A stretch of 64,000 bases of DNA from Nesterenkonia aurantiaca (GTDB lineage: Bacteria > Actinomycetota > Actinomycetes > Actinomycetales > Micrococcaceae), in the NCBI RefSeq assembly GCF_004364585.1, contig NZ_SOAN01000001.1:376726-440725 (forward strand), written 5' to 3'. Position numbers and translations under genes: made by a program. Shown in pieces: positions 57,127-64,000 of the stretch. Numbering within the stretch: the stretch's first letter is position 1; every line of letters begins with the position of its first letter. Under the pieces are notes generated by a model. It had not been told where the DNA came from. It saw only the letters and a list, made by a program, of their open reading frames with translations, and did not search any database.

Positions 57127-58479
57127 CTATGACACGACCGCTTCCTGCAGATCATCGCGGTCGAGCGCGACCAGGGCTAGCCCAGCCTGACGCAGCGGCC
57201 CGGGCAGGAGTCGTCGGATCGCAGAATCGAAGACGGTGATGCAGTCGAGGTGCCCCAAGGGAACTCCCAGGTGGAGCAGGTCCTGGAGAGCCTGTGCGTC
57301 AGGAGACATCCTGGCGACGCTGAGAAACTGCTGGAACGCCGACTCGAGGTCTCCGCGCAGCAGAGCCTCGGTGGCTGCCCGACGCAGATCCAGGACCAGC
57401 ACGCCGATCGGTTCAGCGCCCGGGAGCAGTCGCGCGATCTCTGTCCGGTGGTGGAGACTCTGAACCTCGTCACCCAAGCCGGCCAGTTCACGGTGGAGTT
57501 CGCCCAGCTCATTCGGGGACATCAGTTCCAGGATCGCCTCGCCGATGAGCTCGCTGCGAATCTTGTGGCCGAAGAGACGCTCATCCCAGGCAGCAAGTCC
57601 CGACTCCAACACGCCTGAGAGATCTGCCGGTGAGTCCAACACCTTGGCGATCTGGTGCCTGCTGAGCGGCACCTGTGACACGGCGAGTATCCGCAGGACC
57701 CTGAGGGTCTCGTCGGAGAGCGGTACGAGTGCGTCTTCGAAGCCTCTGCGCATCCACTGGGCTGCACGTCCTGCCTTGGCCGCGGCCAGTGAGACCGCGA
57801 GTCTCCGGCTCCCGATGGGGGTTGCGGCAAGATGCTGTCCGATCTCGTGGACGAGCACCGGGTAACCGGAGGTCTCCTGCTGCACCGTCTCGATGGCCCC
57901 GGTGTTGAGCGGCGTATTCAGGTACTGCTGGAGAAGCTCCCGGGTCTGCGCGAAGTTGAAGGGCTCTACCCTGATGTAGTTGCCGTTCGGGGCGTTCCGC
58001 GCGAAGGCGCTGAGCCGATTGACCTCTGGCCGAGCGGACGGGCGGCCAGACATCAGCACCAGAATCGCAGCGTCGCGCAGCAACGTGCAGATGCGCAGCA
58101 GCGCCTCGGCTGACTCGGCGTCGATCCATTGCGTGTTGATCAGCGTGATCACGGTGGGCCGGCGCAAGCTCTGCGCGCGCTGCAGTCCCTCGGCGACACA
58201 TCCGTCGACGCTCTGACCATTCAGCTCGATTTCCGGAGGTAGTACCAGACGCCGCAGGAGCTCTCCGGAGACATCGCTCTGCTCCCGCTCCAGGACTATG
58301 ACGATCTCTCGCCAGTCCTCGTGGCCCGTCAAGGCATCGCAAAGCAGGGCCCCCTTGCCCACCCCGGCGAACCCCTCGAGATAGACGACCTGAGCTCGGC
58401 GCCGGGCCGCCTGACTCGCCGCCCTCCGAATCAGGGCGATCTCCTCAGCCCGATCCACGCGAGGACTGCCTGCACTCAC
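57127..58479 (-). CDS. LAL/LuxR regulator, N-terminal part (STAND ATPase-like), degenerate
   Basis: The 450-residue upstream part. The start is GTG 58479 with GAGGAG 5 nt upstream. A P-loop region GFAGVGKGALL (about 36-46) has Gly where Ser/Thr should follow the lysine. The Walker B region reads TVITLINTQWIDAESAEALL, with Asn-Thr in place of the usual Asp-Asp of LAL proteins. ATP hydrolysis is therefore doubtful. The end (DLQEAVVS, then TAG) continues in the same frame into the HTH-bearing part. Full length would be about 988 residues, normal for LAL regulators. Confidence 0.78.
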   Translation of the reverse strand: MSAGSPRVDRAEEIALIRRAASQAARRRAQVVYLEGFAGVGKGALLCDALTGHEDWREIVIVLEREQSDVSGELLRRLVLPPEIELNGQSVDGCVAEGLQRAQSLRRPTVITLINTQWIDAESAEALLRICTLLRDAAILVLMSGRPSARPEVNRLSAFARNAPNGNYIRVEPFNFAQTRELLQQYLNTPLNTGAIETVQQETSGYPVLVHEIGQHLAATPIGSRRLAVSLAAAKAGRAAQWMRRGFEDALVPLSDETLRVLRILAVSQVPLSRHQIAKVLDSPADLSGVLESGLAAWDERLFGHKIRSELIGEAILELMSPNELGELHRELAGLGDEVQSLHHRTEIARLLPGAEPIGVLVLDLRRAATEALLRGDLESAFQQFLSVARMSPDAQALQDLLHLGVPLGHLDCITVFDSAIRRLLPGPLRQAGLALVALDRDDLQEAVVS

Positions 58480-58696
58480 AGAATCTCCTCAAGCTGTCGA
58501 AAGCAACTTGAGTCACATTACAGGTCTAATTTTCATTTATCTACAACTTTTGAAAAATAGATAAAATAATAAGTGAAGCCAAATTATCCGACACTCTAGG
58601 AAAATACTGGGAGTACTAAAATTTCTTTTACCGTTAGACTGGATGACCAAAATTTTAGTGGTGACACAGAGAGGAGAACCCTAGGATTCCGGCGGA
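58480..58696. other. AT-rich island upstream of the LAL regulator
   Basis: About 58495-58665 is strongly AT-rich compared with the rest of the window (for example TAGATAAAATAATAAG). It lies between the LAL start and the purA stop, both minus strand, and must hold the LAL promoter; TTGTAG and TGTAAT on the minus strand, 18 bp apart, are candidates. It contains a 10-bp inverted repeat (separate entry). No ORF of note. Confidence 0.6.
58615..58659. promoter_or_regulatory. 10-bp perfect inverted repeat in the AT-rich island
   Basis: ACTAAAATTT (58615-58624) and AAATTTTAGT (58650-58659) with a 25-nt spacer. May be a protein-binding site (for instance for a nucleoid-associated silencer) or a hairpin. 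Confidence 0.35.
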
Positions 58697-59986
58697 TCAG
58701 TCTTCGATCAGGTCGTGGATCGCGATCACCTGGTCGCGGCCGGGGCCGACACCTACGCCAGAGATCCGGCAGCCGCTGAGCTTCTCCAGCGCGAGCACGT
58801 AGTTCCGTGCGTTGACCGGCAGGTCCTCCAGCGTGCGGGCACCGGAGATGTCTTCGGTCCAGCCCGGGTAGTTCTCGAAGACCGGCTTGGCGTGGTGGAA
58901 CTCGGTCTGGGTCATCGGCATCTCGTCATGACGGACACCGTCGACCTCATAGGCCACACAGACCGGTATCTCTTCGATGCCGGTGAGCACGTCGAGCTTG
59001 GTCAGGAAGAAGTCGGTGAAGCCGTTGATGCGGGCGGCGTAGCGCGCCATCACGGCGTCGTACCAGCCGCAGCGCCGCGGACGTCCGGTGTTGACGCCGA
59101 ACTCCCCGCCGGTCTTCTGCAGGTACTCGCCCCACTCGTCGAAGAGCTCGGTCGGGAACGGTCCAGCGCCCACCCGTGTGGTGTAGGCCTTGACGATGCC
59201 GATCGAGCGCTTGATCCGGGTCGGGCCGATGCCCGAGCCGACGGAGGCGCCGCCCGCCGTCGGGTTGGAGGACGTCACGAACGGGTAGGTGCCGTGGTCG
59301 ACGTCGAGGTAGGTCGCCTGGCCGCCCTCCATCAGGACCACTTCGCCCCGGTCCAGCGCGTCGTTGAGCAGGATGGTGGTGTCCACGACCATGGGCCGCA
59401 GCCTCTCGGCGAAGTCAAGGAAGTACTCGGCGATCTCGTCGACGGCGATGGCCCGGCGGTTGTAGAGCTTGACCAGGAGCTCGTTCTTCTGCCGCAGCGC
59501 CCCCTCGATCTTCTGCCGCAGAATCGATTCATCGAAGATGTCTTGGACTCGGATGCCCAGGCGGGCCACCTTGTCCATGTAGGTGGGGCCGATGCCGCGG
59601 CCGGTGGTGCCGATGGCGCGCTTGCCCAGGAATCGCTCGGTGACCTTGTCCATGGTCTGGTGATAGGGCGCGACCAGGTGAGCGTTCGCCGAGATCTTGA
59701 GCTTGGAGGTGTCCGCGCCGCGCGCTTCGAGGCCGTCGATCTCGTGGAAGAGCGCCTCAAGGTTCACCACGACGCCGTTGCCGATCACCGGCACGGCGTT
59801 CGGGGAGAGGATCCCGGCGGGAAGGAGCTTGAGCTCGAACTTCTCGCCGCCGACGACGACGGTGTGGCCTGCGTTGTTGCCGCCATTTGGCTTCACCACG
59901 TAGTCGACTCGTGAACCGAGCAGGTCCGTGGCTTTGCCCTTACCTTCGTCGCCCCACTGGGCTCCGACGATCACAATGGCTGGCAT
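58697..59986 (-). CDS. purA: Adenylosuccinate synthase
   Basis: Purine enzyme of 429 residues (IMP + Asp + GTP to adenylosuccinate). Motifs: [17 protein letters not shown] at the N-terminus with the catalytic Asp and His (NNAGHTVV), [14 protein letters not shown] and [20 protein letters not shown], plus the GTP-binding [17 protein letters not shown]. Standard length. AAAGGA precedes ATG 59986. Monocistronic; transcription runs toward the AT-rich island. Confidence 0.98.
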   Translation of the reverse strand: MPAIVIVGAQWGDEGKGKATDLLGSRVDYVVKPNGGNNAGHTVVVGGEKFELKLLPAGILSPNAVPVIGNGVVVNLEALFHEIDGLEARGADTSKLKISANAHLVAPYHQTMDKVTERFLGKRAIGTTGRGIGPTYMDKVARLGIRVQDIFDESILRQKIEGALRQKNELLVKLYNRRAIAVDEIAEYFLDFAERLRPMVVDTTILLNDALDRGEVVLMEGGQATYLDVDHGTYPFVTSSNPTAGGASVGSGIGPTRIKRSIGIVKAYTTRVGAGPFPTELFDEWGEYLQKTGGEFGVNTGRPRRCGWYDAVMARYAARINGFTDFFLTKLDVLTGIEEIPVCVAYEVDGVRHDEMPMTQTEFHHAKPVFENYPGWTEDISGARTLEDLPVNARNYVLALEKLSGCRISGVGVGPGRDQVIAIHDLIED

Positions 59987-60093
59987 GGCAGTCCTTTCCC
60001 GAGCTGAGCTGGTCTGGGAGCACCCGCAACCGCAAAGGCGTCCCTGTAGATCCTACCAACGTCGTTCGACACCAGGTTTGGTCCTGACACGCC

Positions 60094-60744
60094 TCAGCCC
60101 AGCCGGCCGCCGGAGGCCTCCAGATAGCAGGCGGCACAGAGGGATTCGTACCAGATGTCGGTTCCATCGATCGCCACCTGATCACCATCGAAGATGATCG
60201 CCTCCCCTGCCCGGCGCGTGTTGAACACAGCCTTGCGCCCGCAGCGACAGATGGTCTTGAGCTCCTCGAGCGCGTGGGCGAGATCCATCAGACGGGCGGA
60301 GCCGGGGAAGGCCATCGTCCGGAAGTCCGTGCGGATGCCGTAGGCGAGGACCGGGACGTCATCGAGCACGGCGATGCGGAGCAGGTCCTCCACCTGCGCC
60401 GGGGTGAGGAACTGGGCCTCATCCACCAGCAGGCAGGCCACCGGCTTGATCTGCCGGTTCAAGGCACCGGACTCGGCTTCCATGTCATCGAGCAGCGTCC
60501 CCGGCGTGGTCCCGGCCGCGTGCTGGGCCACCAGTTCGCGCAGCGGAGACTGTGGCGGGATCAGGAAGTCGACATTGCGGGTCACCCCGAGGCGGGAGAC
60601 GATCTCATCCTCACCCTTGGTATCGACCTGGGGCTTTGCCAGCAGCACCCGCTGGCCGCGTTCCTCGTAGTTGAACGCGGCCTGCAGCAGCCCGGTGGAC
60701 TTGCCTGAATTCATCGCGCCATAGCGGAAGTAGAGCTTCGCCAT
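60094..60744 (-). CDS. tdk: Thymidine kinase
   Basis: Type II (TK1-like) kinase of 216 residues. P-loop GAMNSGKST (9-17), Walker B LLVDEAQFL, the lasso region, and a zinc site with CRCGRKA and CAACYLE cysteines. Salvages thymidine. It lies 35 bp after the DUF3151 gene on the same strand and probably shares its transcript. Confidence 0.95.
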   Translation of the reverse strand: MAKLYFRYGAMNSGKSTGLLQAAFNYEERGQRVLLAKPQVDTKGEDEIVSRLGVTRNVDFLIPPQSPLRELVAQHAAGTTPGTLLDDMEAESGALNRQIKPVACLLVDEAQFLTPAQVEDLLRIAVLDDVPVLAYGIRTDFRTMAFPGSARLMDLAHALEELKTICRCGRKAVFNTRRAGEAIIFDGDQVAIDGTDIWYESLCAACYLEASGGRLG

Positions 60745-60779
60745 TCTCAGAACAACCCTTCAGCTGGGCACCGCAGGGG

Positions 60780-61202
60780 TCAGCGAAGCCGGCTGATGGC
60801 CTCGGGTGCGGAGGGGTCGCAGTCGCGCAGCAGCGTGGTGATGCGTTCCACCTCGGCGGTCTCGCCGATCGCGGCGGCTGCCTGGCCCAGTGCACCCAGG
60901 GCGCGCAGGAAGCCGCGGTTGGGCTCGTGGCTCCACGGCACGGGTCCGGCGCCGCGCCAGCCGGAGCGGCGCAGAGTATCGAGGCCGCGGTGATAGCCGA
61001 CCCGGGCATAGGCGTAGCCCTCCACGGTGTAGCCCTGATCCAGTGCGTCCTCGGCGAGCAGCGCCCAGACCAGGGAGGACTCCGGGTGCTTGGCCGCGAG
61101 GTCGACCGGCTCCTCGCCGGTGGCCAGCGATTCCGAGACTTCGGGCTCTGCCGGAAGCAGCGTGGGCTCCGGCTCCATCAAATTTTGACCAACGATGCTC
61201 AT
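60780..61202 (-). CDS. DUF3151 family protein
   Basis: Small cytosolic protein of 140 residues. The family core is clear: HPESSLVWALLAEDAL, GYAYARVGYHRGLDTLRRSG and VPWSHEPNRGFLRALGAL. Function unknown; typical of actinobacteria. Start ATG 61202 (MSIVGQNLMEPEP) is preferred over GTG 61208 because TAGGAT lies 6 nt before the ATG. It precedes tdk. Confidence 0.88.
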   Translation of the reverse strand: MSIVGQNLMEPEPTLLPAEPEVSESLATGEEPVDLAAKHPESSLVWALLAEDALDQGYTVEGYAYARVGYHRGLDTLRRSGWRGAGPVPWSHEPNRGFLRALGALGQAAAAIGETAEVERITTLLRDCDPSAPEAISRLR

Positions 61203-61208
61203 GGGCAC

Positions 61209-61214
61209 ATCCTA
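61209..61214 (-). promoter_or_regulatory. -10 box TAGGAT of the DUF3151 gene, probable leaderless start
   Basis: On the minus strand, TAGGAT is 6 nt before ATG 61202. No Shine-Dalgarno sequence is seen. Confidence 0.45.
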
Positions 61215-61295
61215 CTGCCAAGAATCCCTCGCCGAATTCGCATCCAGGGCGGTTCCGGCAGGGGCTGCAGCGCCCGAGCGGAGGGCGGATCCCGG

Positions 61296-62348
61296 TCAGA
61301 GTCCGGCGGCGGCCCGGGTCGACTTCGGGGCCGGGTCGTCCTCGACCGAGGCGCCGCTGACCGGGCCGGGAGTGGGGGCGCCGCCGTCGTCGTCGTCCTC
61401 CTGTGGCGCTCCCCCACCGTTGCGGATCCTCGCGCCATGGATCACGCGGTGCCGGATGAACGCGGAGATCTGATCCACCACCATGGTGACCAGGATGATG
61501 ACGACCAGAACGATGCCGATCCGGTCCCAGTCACGGGCGCCGAACACTGTGGAGAGCAGCGAGCCGATGCCGCCGGCGCCCAGCACGCCGAGGATCGCCG
61601 AGGCGCGGATGTTGACCTCGAAGCGGTAGAGCCAGATCGCGATGACCTCCGGCATGACCTGAGGCAGCACGGCCCAACGGATCAGCTGCAGGTGGTTGCT
61701 GCCCGAGGCCCGGGAGGACTCCAGCGGGCCGCCGTCCACCGCTTCGATGGCTTCGGAGATCAGCTTCGAGAGGGTGCCGATGGAGCTGACGCCCAGCGCC
61801 ATGGCGCCGGCGAGGGCTCCGCCGCCGCCGGAGCCGAAGCCGAAGAGCGGGAGCATGATGGCGATGGCGAAGATGATCTCGGGCACCGCCCGGATCACCG
61901 AGAGGACGAAGCGGACCACCACGTAGATCGGCAGCGGGGACATGTTGCGCGCCGCCATGAAGCCCAGCGGCAGGGAGAACAGCGCGCCAACCATGGTGCC
62001 GACCCAGGCGATCGCCACGGACTCGAACATCGCGTCGAAGGACTGGCTCCAGTAGCCGGCCACGGTCTCATCCGGGATCTGGAAGACGCCGGAGGCCATG
62101 AGCCTGCCGTATTGGATGATGCTGGCCGGCAGGTCCAGCAGCGCGCGGACGTCCATGCCGGTCCCGTAGATCGCGGCGATGAAGAGGATGCCCACCACGA
62201 GCATTCCGGCGTTGTAGCCGAGCCTGGAGGGCCGGACGGGGCGCCGGTCCAGCGCATCCGGAGCGAAGCGCGGTTCAGGGCTGGACTCGGGGCGGGACTC
62301 GGGACGGGAGGCGCTTCCCGGCCCGGCGTTGATCTTTCTGGTGCTCAC
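61296..62348 (-). CDS. phnE: PhnE-type phosphonate ABC permease, second
   Basis: Permease of 350 residues. A Pro/Glu/Arg-rich cytosolic lead of about 45 residues precedes the membrane helices; the EAA-like loop is ESSRASGSNHLQLIRWAVLPQ and the helix FEVNIRASAILGVLGAGGIG is the PhnE signature. A charged tail with DDDD ends it. Start GTG 62348 overlaps the stop of the other permease (GTGA), with GGAGG upstream. Pairs with the first PhnE to import phosphonates or phosphite. Confidence 0.92.
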   Translation of the reverse strand: MSTRKINAGPGSASRPESRPESSPEPRFAPDALDRRPVRPSRLGYNAGMLVVGILFIAAIYGTGMDVRALLDLPASIIQYGRLMASGVFQIPDETVAGYWSQSFDAMFESVAIAWVGTMVGALFSLPLGFMAARNMSPLPIYVVVRFVLSVIRAVPEIIFAIAIMLPLFGFGSGGGGALAGAMALGVSSIGTLSKLISEAIEAVDGGPLESSRASGSNHLQLIRWAVLPQVMPEVIAIWLYRFEVNIRASAILGVLGAGGIGSLLSTVFGARDWDRIGIVLVVIILVTMVVDQISAFIRHRVIHGARIRNGGGAPQEDDDDGGAPTPGPVSGASVEDDPAPKSTRAAAGL

Positions 62349-63376
62349 AGCAGCTTCCTCCGGATGTACATGGAGAACATGTCGACCAGCAGCACCACGA
62401 CGATCAGAGCGATCAGGATGGCGGCGACGTTCTCGAAGGCGAAGCGGTTCAGCTGCAGCATGATGGCCGAGCCGATGCCGCCCACCCCGACGATGCCCAG
62501 AGCGGCCGAGGCGCGGATGTTCAGCTCGAAGACGTAGAGCCCGTAGGACACGAATCCGGGCAGCACCTGGGGCAGGATGGCGAGCCGGTTGCGCTGGGTC
62601 AGGTTGGCCCCCGCGGCGTCGGCGGCCTCCACCGGGCCGGGGTTCACCGAGTCGATGGTCTCGCTGAGCAACTTGGCCACGATGCCGATGTTGAACATCA
62701 GCAGCGCCAGGACGCCGGCCATCGGGCCCAGCCCGTGGGCGGTGCCGCCGATGAATGCGACGAAGAGCAGCGCCCAGCCGACGTCGGGGATGGAGCGGAT
62801 CACCGAGTTGACGGCCTTGATCGCCTGCGAGACGCCCTTGTTTGGGCTGGAGACCGGGGAGGCGAGCATGGCCAGCACCAGGCCGATGGCGCAGCCGATG
62901 AGGGTGGCGACCACTGCCATCGAGATGGTGATCAGCCACTGGTCCCGGACCGTCCAGATGTAGCTCCAGTTCGGATCCAGGAACGCACGGAGCCGGGGCT
63001 CCACGTTGGACCAGCGGCTGGGGATCTCCAAGAGCGTGAAGTTCACCGTGGAGCCGGCCCAATAGCTCATCGTGATGAAGGCCAGCGCGCCGAAGCCGCC
63101 CATGGTGCCGACCCGGGCTCGGTAGCAGACCAGCAGCGTCAGCAGCATCACCGCCAGCCCGATCACCGGGTACAGCGGGGCCCAGAGGGTCACGAAGCCC
63201 AGCGGGATCAGCAGGATCTCGCCGGAGTCCCGGGTGACCCAGAAGATGATGAACGCGAGGACGGCGAGCCCGGCCAGGCCGAGATAGACCAGCCCGCTGG
63301 GCTTTGGTGCTTCGGGGCGGGCTGTCACCGCGCGGGTGGCGGAGCCACGAGTGGCTTCATCGGCGGTGGTGGTCAC
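62345..63376 (-). CDS. phnE: PhnE-type phosphonate ABC permease, first
   Basis: Permease of 343 residues with an extended N-terminal part of three extra helices before the standard PhnE domain. Motifs: VIRSIPDVGWALLFVAF, the EAA loop EAADAAGANLTQRNRLAILPQ, and FELNIRASAALGIVGVGGIG. Lies between phnC (3 bp upstream) and the second permease. Two different PhnE subunits in tandem are common in actinobacteria. Confidence 0.92.
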   Translation of the reverse strand: MTTTADEATRGSATRAVTARPEAPKPSGLVYLGLAGLAVLAFIIFWVTRDSGEILLIPLGFVTLWAPLYPVIGLAVMLLTLLVCYRARVGTMGGFGALAFITMSYWAGSTVNFTLLEIPSRWSNVEPRLRAFLDPNWSYIWTVRDQWLITISMAVVATLIGCAIGLVLAMLASPVSSPNKGVSQAIKAVNSVIRSIPDVGWALLFVAFIGGTAHGLGPMAGVLALLMFNIGIVAKLLSETIDSVNPGPVEAADAAGANLTQRNRLAILPQVLPGFVSYGLYVFELNIRASAALGIVGVGGIGSAIMLQLNRFAFENVAAILIALIVVVLLVDMFSMYIRRKLL

Positions 63377-63379
63377 GCG

Positions 63380-64000
<621 letters not shown>

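Overview
This window is high-GC actinobacterial chromosome. Gene content and style (S-box and thiamine-box leaders, dUMP-forming dCTP deaminase, DUF3151 and DUF4235 proteins, very acidic exported proteins, a complete Mrp Na+/H+ antiporter locus) suggest a member of the Micrococcaceae. A salt- or alkali-adapted genus such as Nesterenkonia is my guess from style, not from a search. No rRNA, tRNA, CRISPR array, transposase or phage gene was seen; it reads as core and metabolic chromosome with a few locally odd patches.

Layout. 1-5.3 kb: a secreted M23/SH3 wall hydrolase (cut by the left edge), a lipoprotein, an S4 RNA-binding protein, a Rieske ferredoxin, a GntR regulator and a HAD phosphatase, with three copies of a ~110-nt structured repeat between them. 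5.3-15 kb: MMPL exporter with its TetR regulator, pabB, a lipoprotein, cardiolipin synthase, pabC-like lyase, nitrilase-family amidohydrolase, DUF4235 protein. 15-18.4 kb: TPP riboswitch followed by a YkoE-type S component and a triple-fused A-A'-T ECF protein. 18.4-25.6 kb: six-gene mrp operon (mnhA/B fusion, C, D, E, F, G). 25.7-35 kb: MFS transporter, dcd, SseB-like protein, AEC carrier, membrane-anchored protein, P-type ATPase, panD, YtxH-like protein and an ATP-grasp relative that seems to have lost its nucleotide-binding part.

34.9-52 kb is the most interesting region: an organosulfur-scavenging island whose four promoters each feed a SAM-I (S-box) riboswitch, arranged as two divergent pairs. 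Unit 1 (minus strand) is metN-metI-metQ-metQ-SfnB/DszC-like-NtaA/DmoA-like. Unit 2 (plus) is ssuB-ssuA-ssuC. Unit 3 (minus) is a second SfnB/DszC-like plus NtaA/DmoA-like pair. Unit 4 (plus) is flavin reductase-acyl-CoA synthetase-metY-CoA-binding protein. Together they could import organosulfur compounds, oxidatively release the sulfur with reduced flavin, and fix sulfide into homocysteine, with SAM closing the feedback loop. In all four riboswitches the 3' strand of the closing helix overlaps the Shine-Dalgarno sequence, which suggests translational control.

52-58.5 kb: a small polysaccharide module (Wzc-like kinase, LMW tyrosine phosphatase, O-antigen-ligase-like protein) beside a LAL/LuxR regulator split by one in-frame TAG stop and carrying degenerate Walker motifs. 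58.7-64 kb: purA, thymidine kinase, DUF3151 protein, and a phosphonate-type ABC importer (phnE, phnE, phnC; the last is cut by the right edge). At least ten genes across the window have a TANNNT box 6-8 nt before the start codon and no Shine-Dalgarno sequence, which suggests frequent leaderless transcription.
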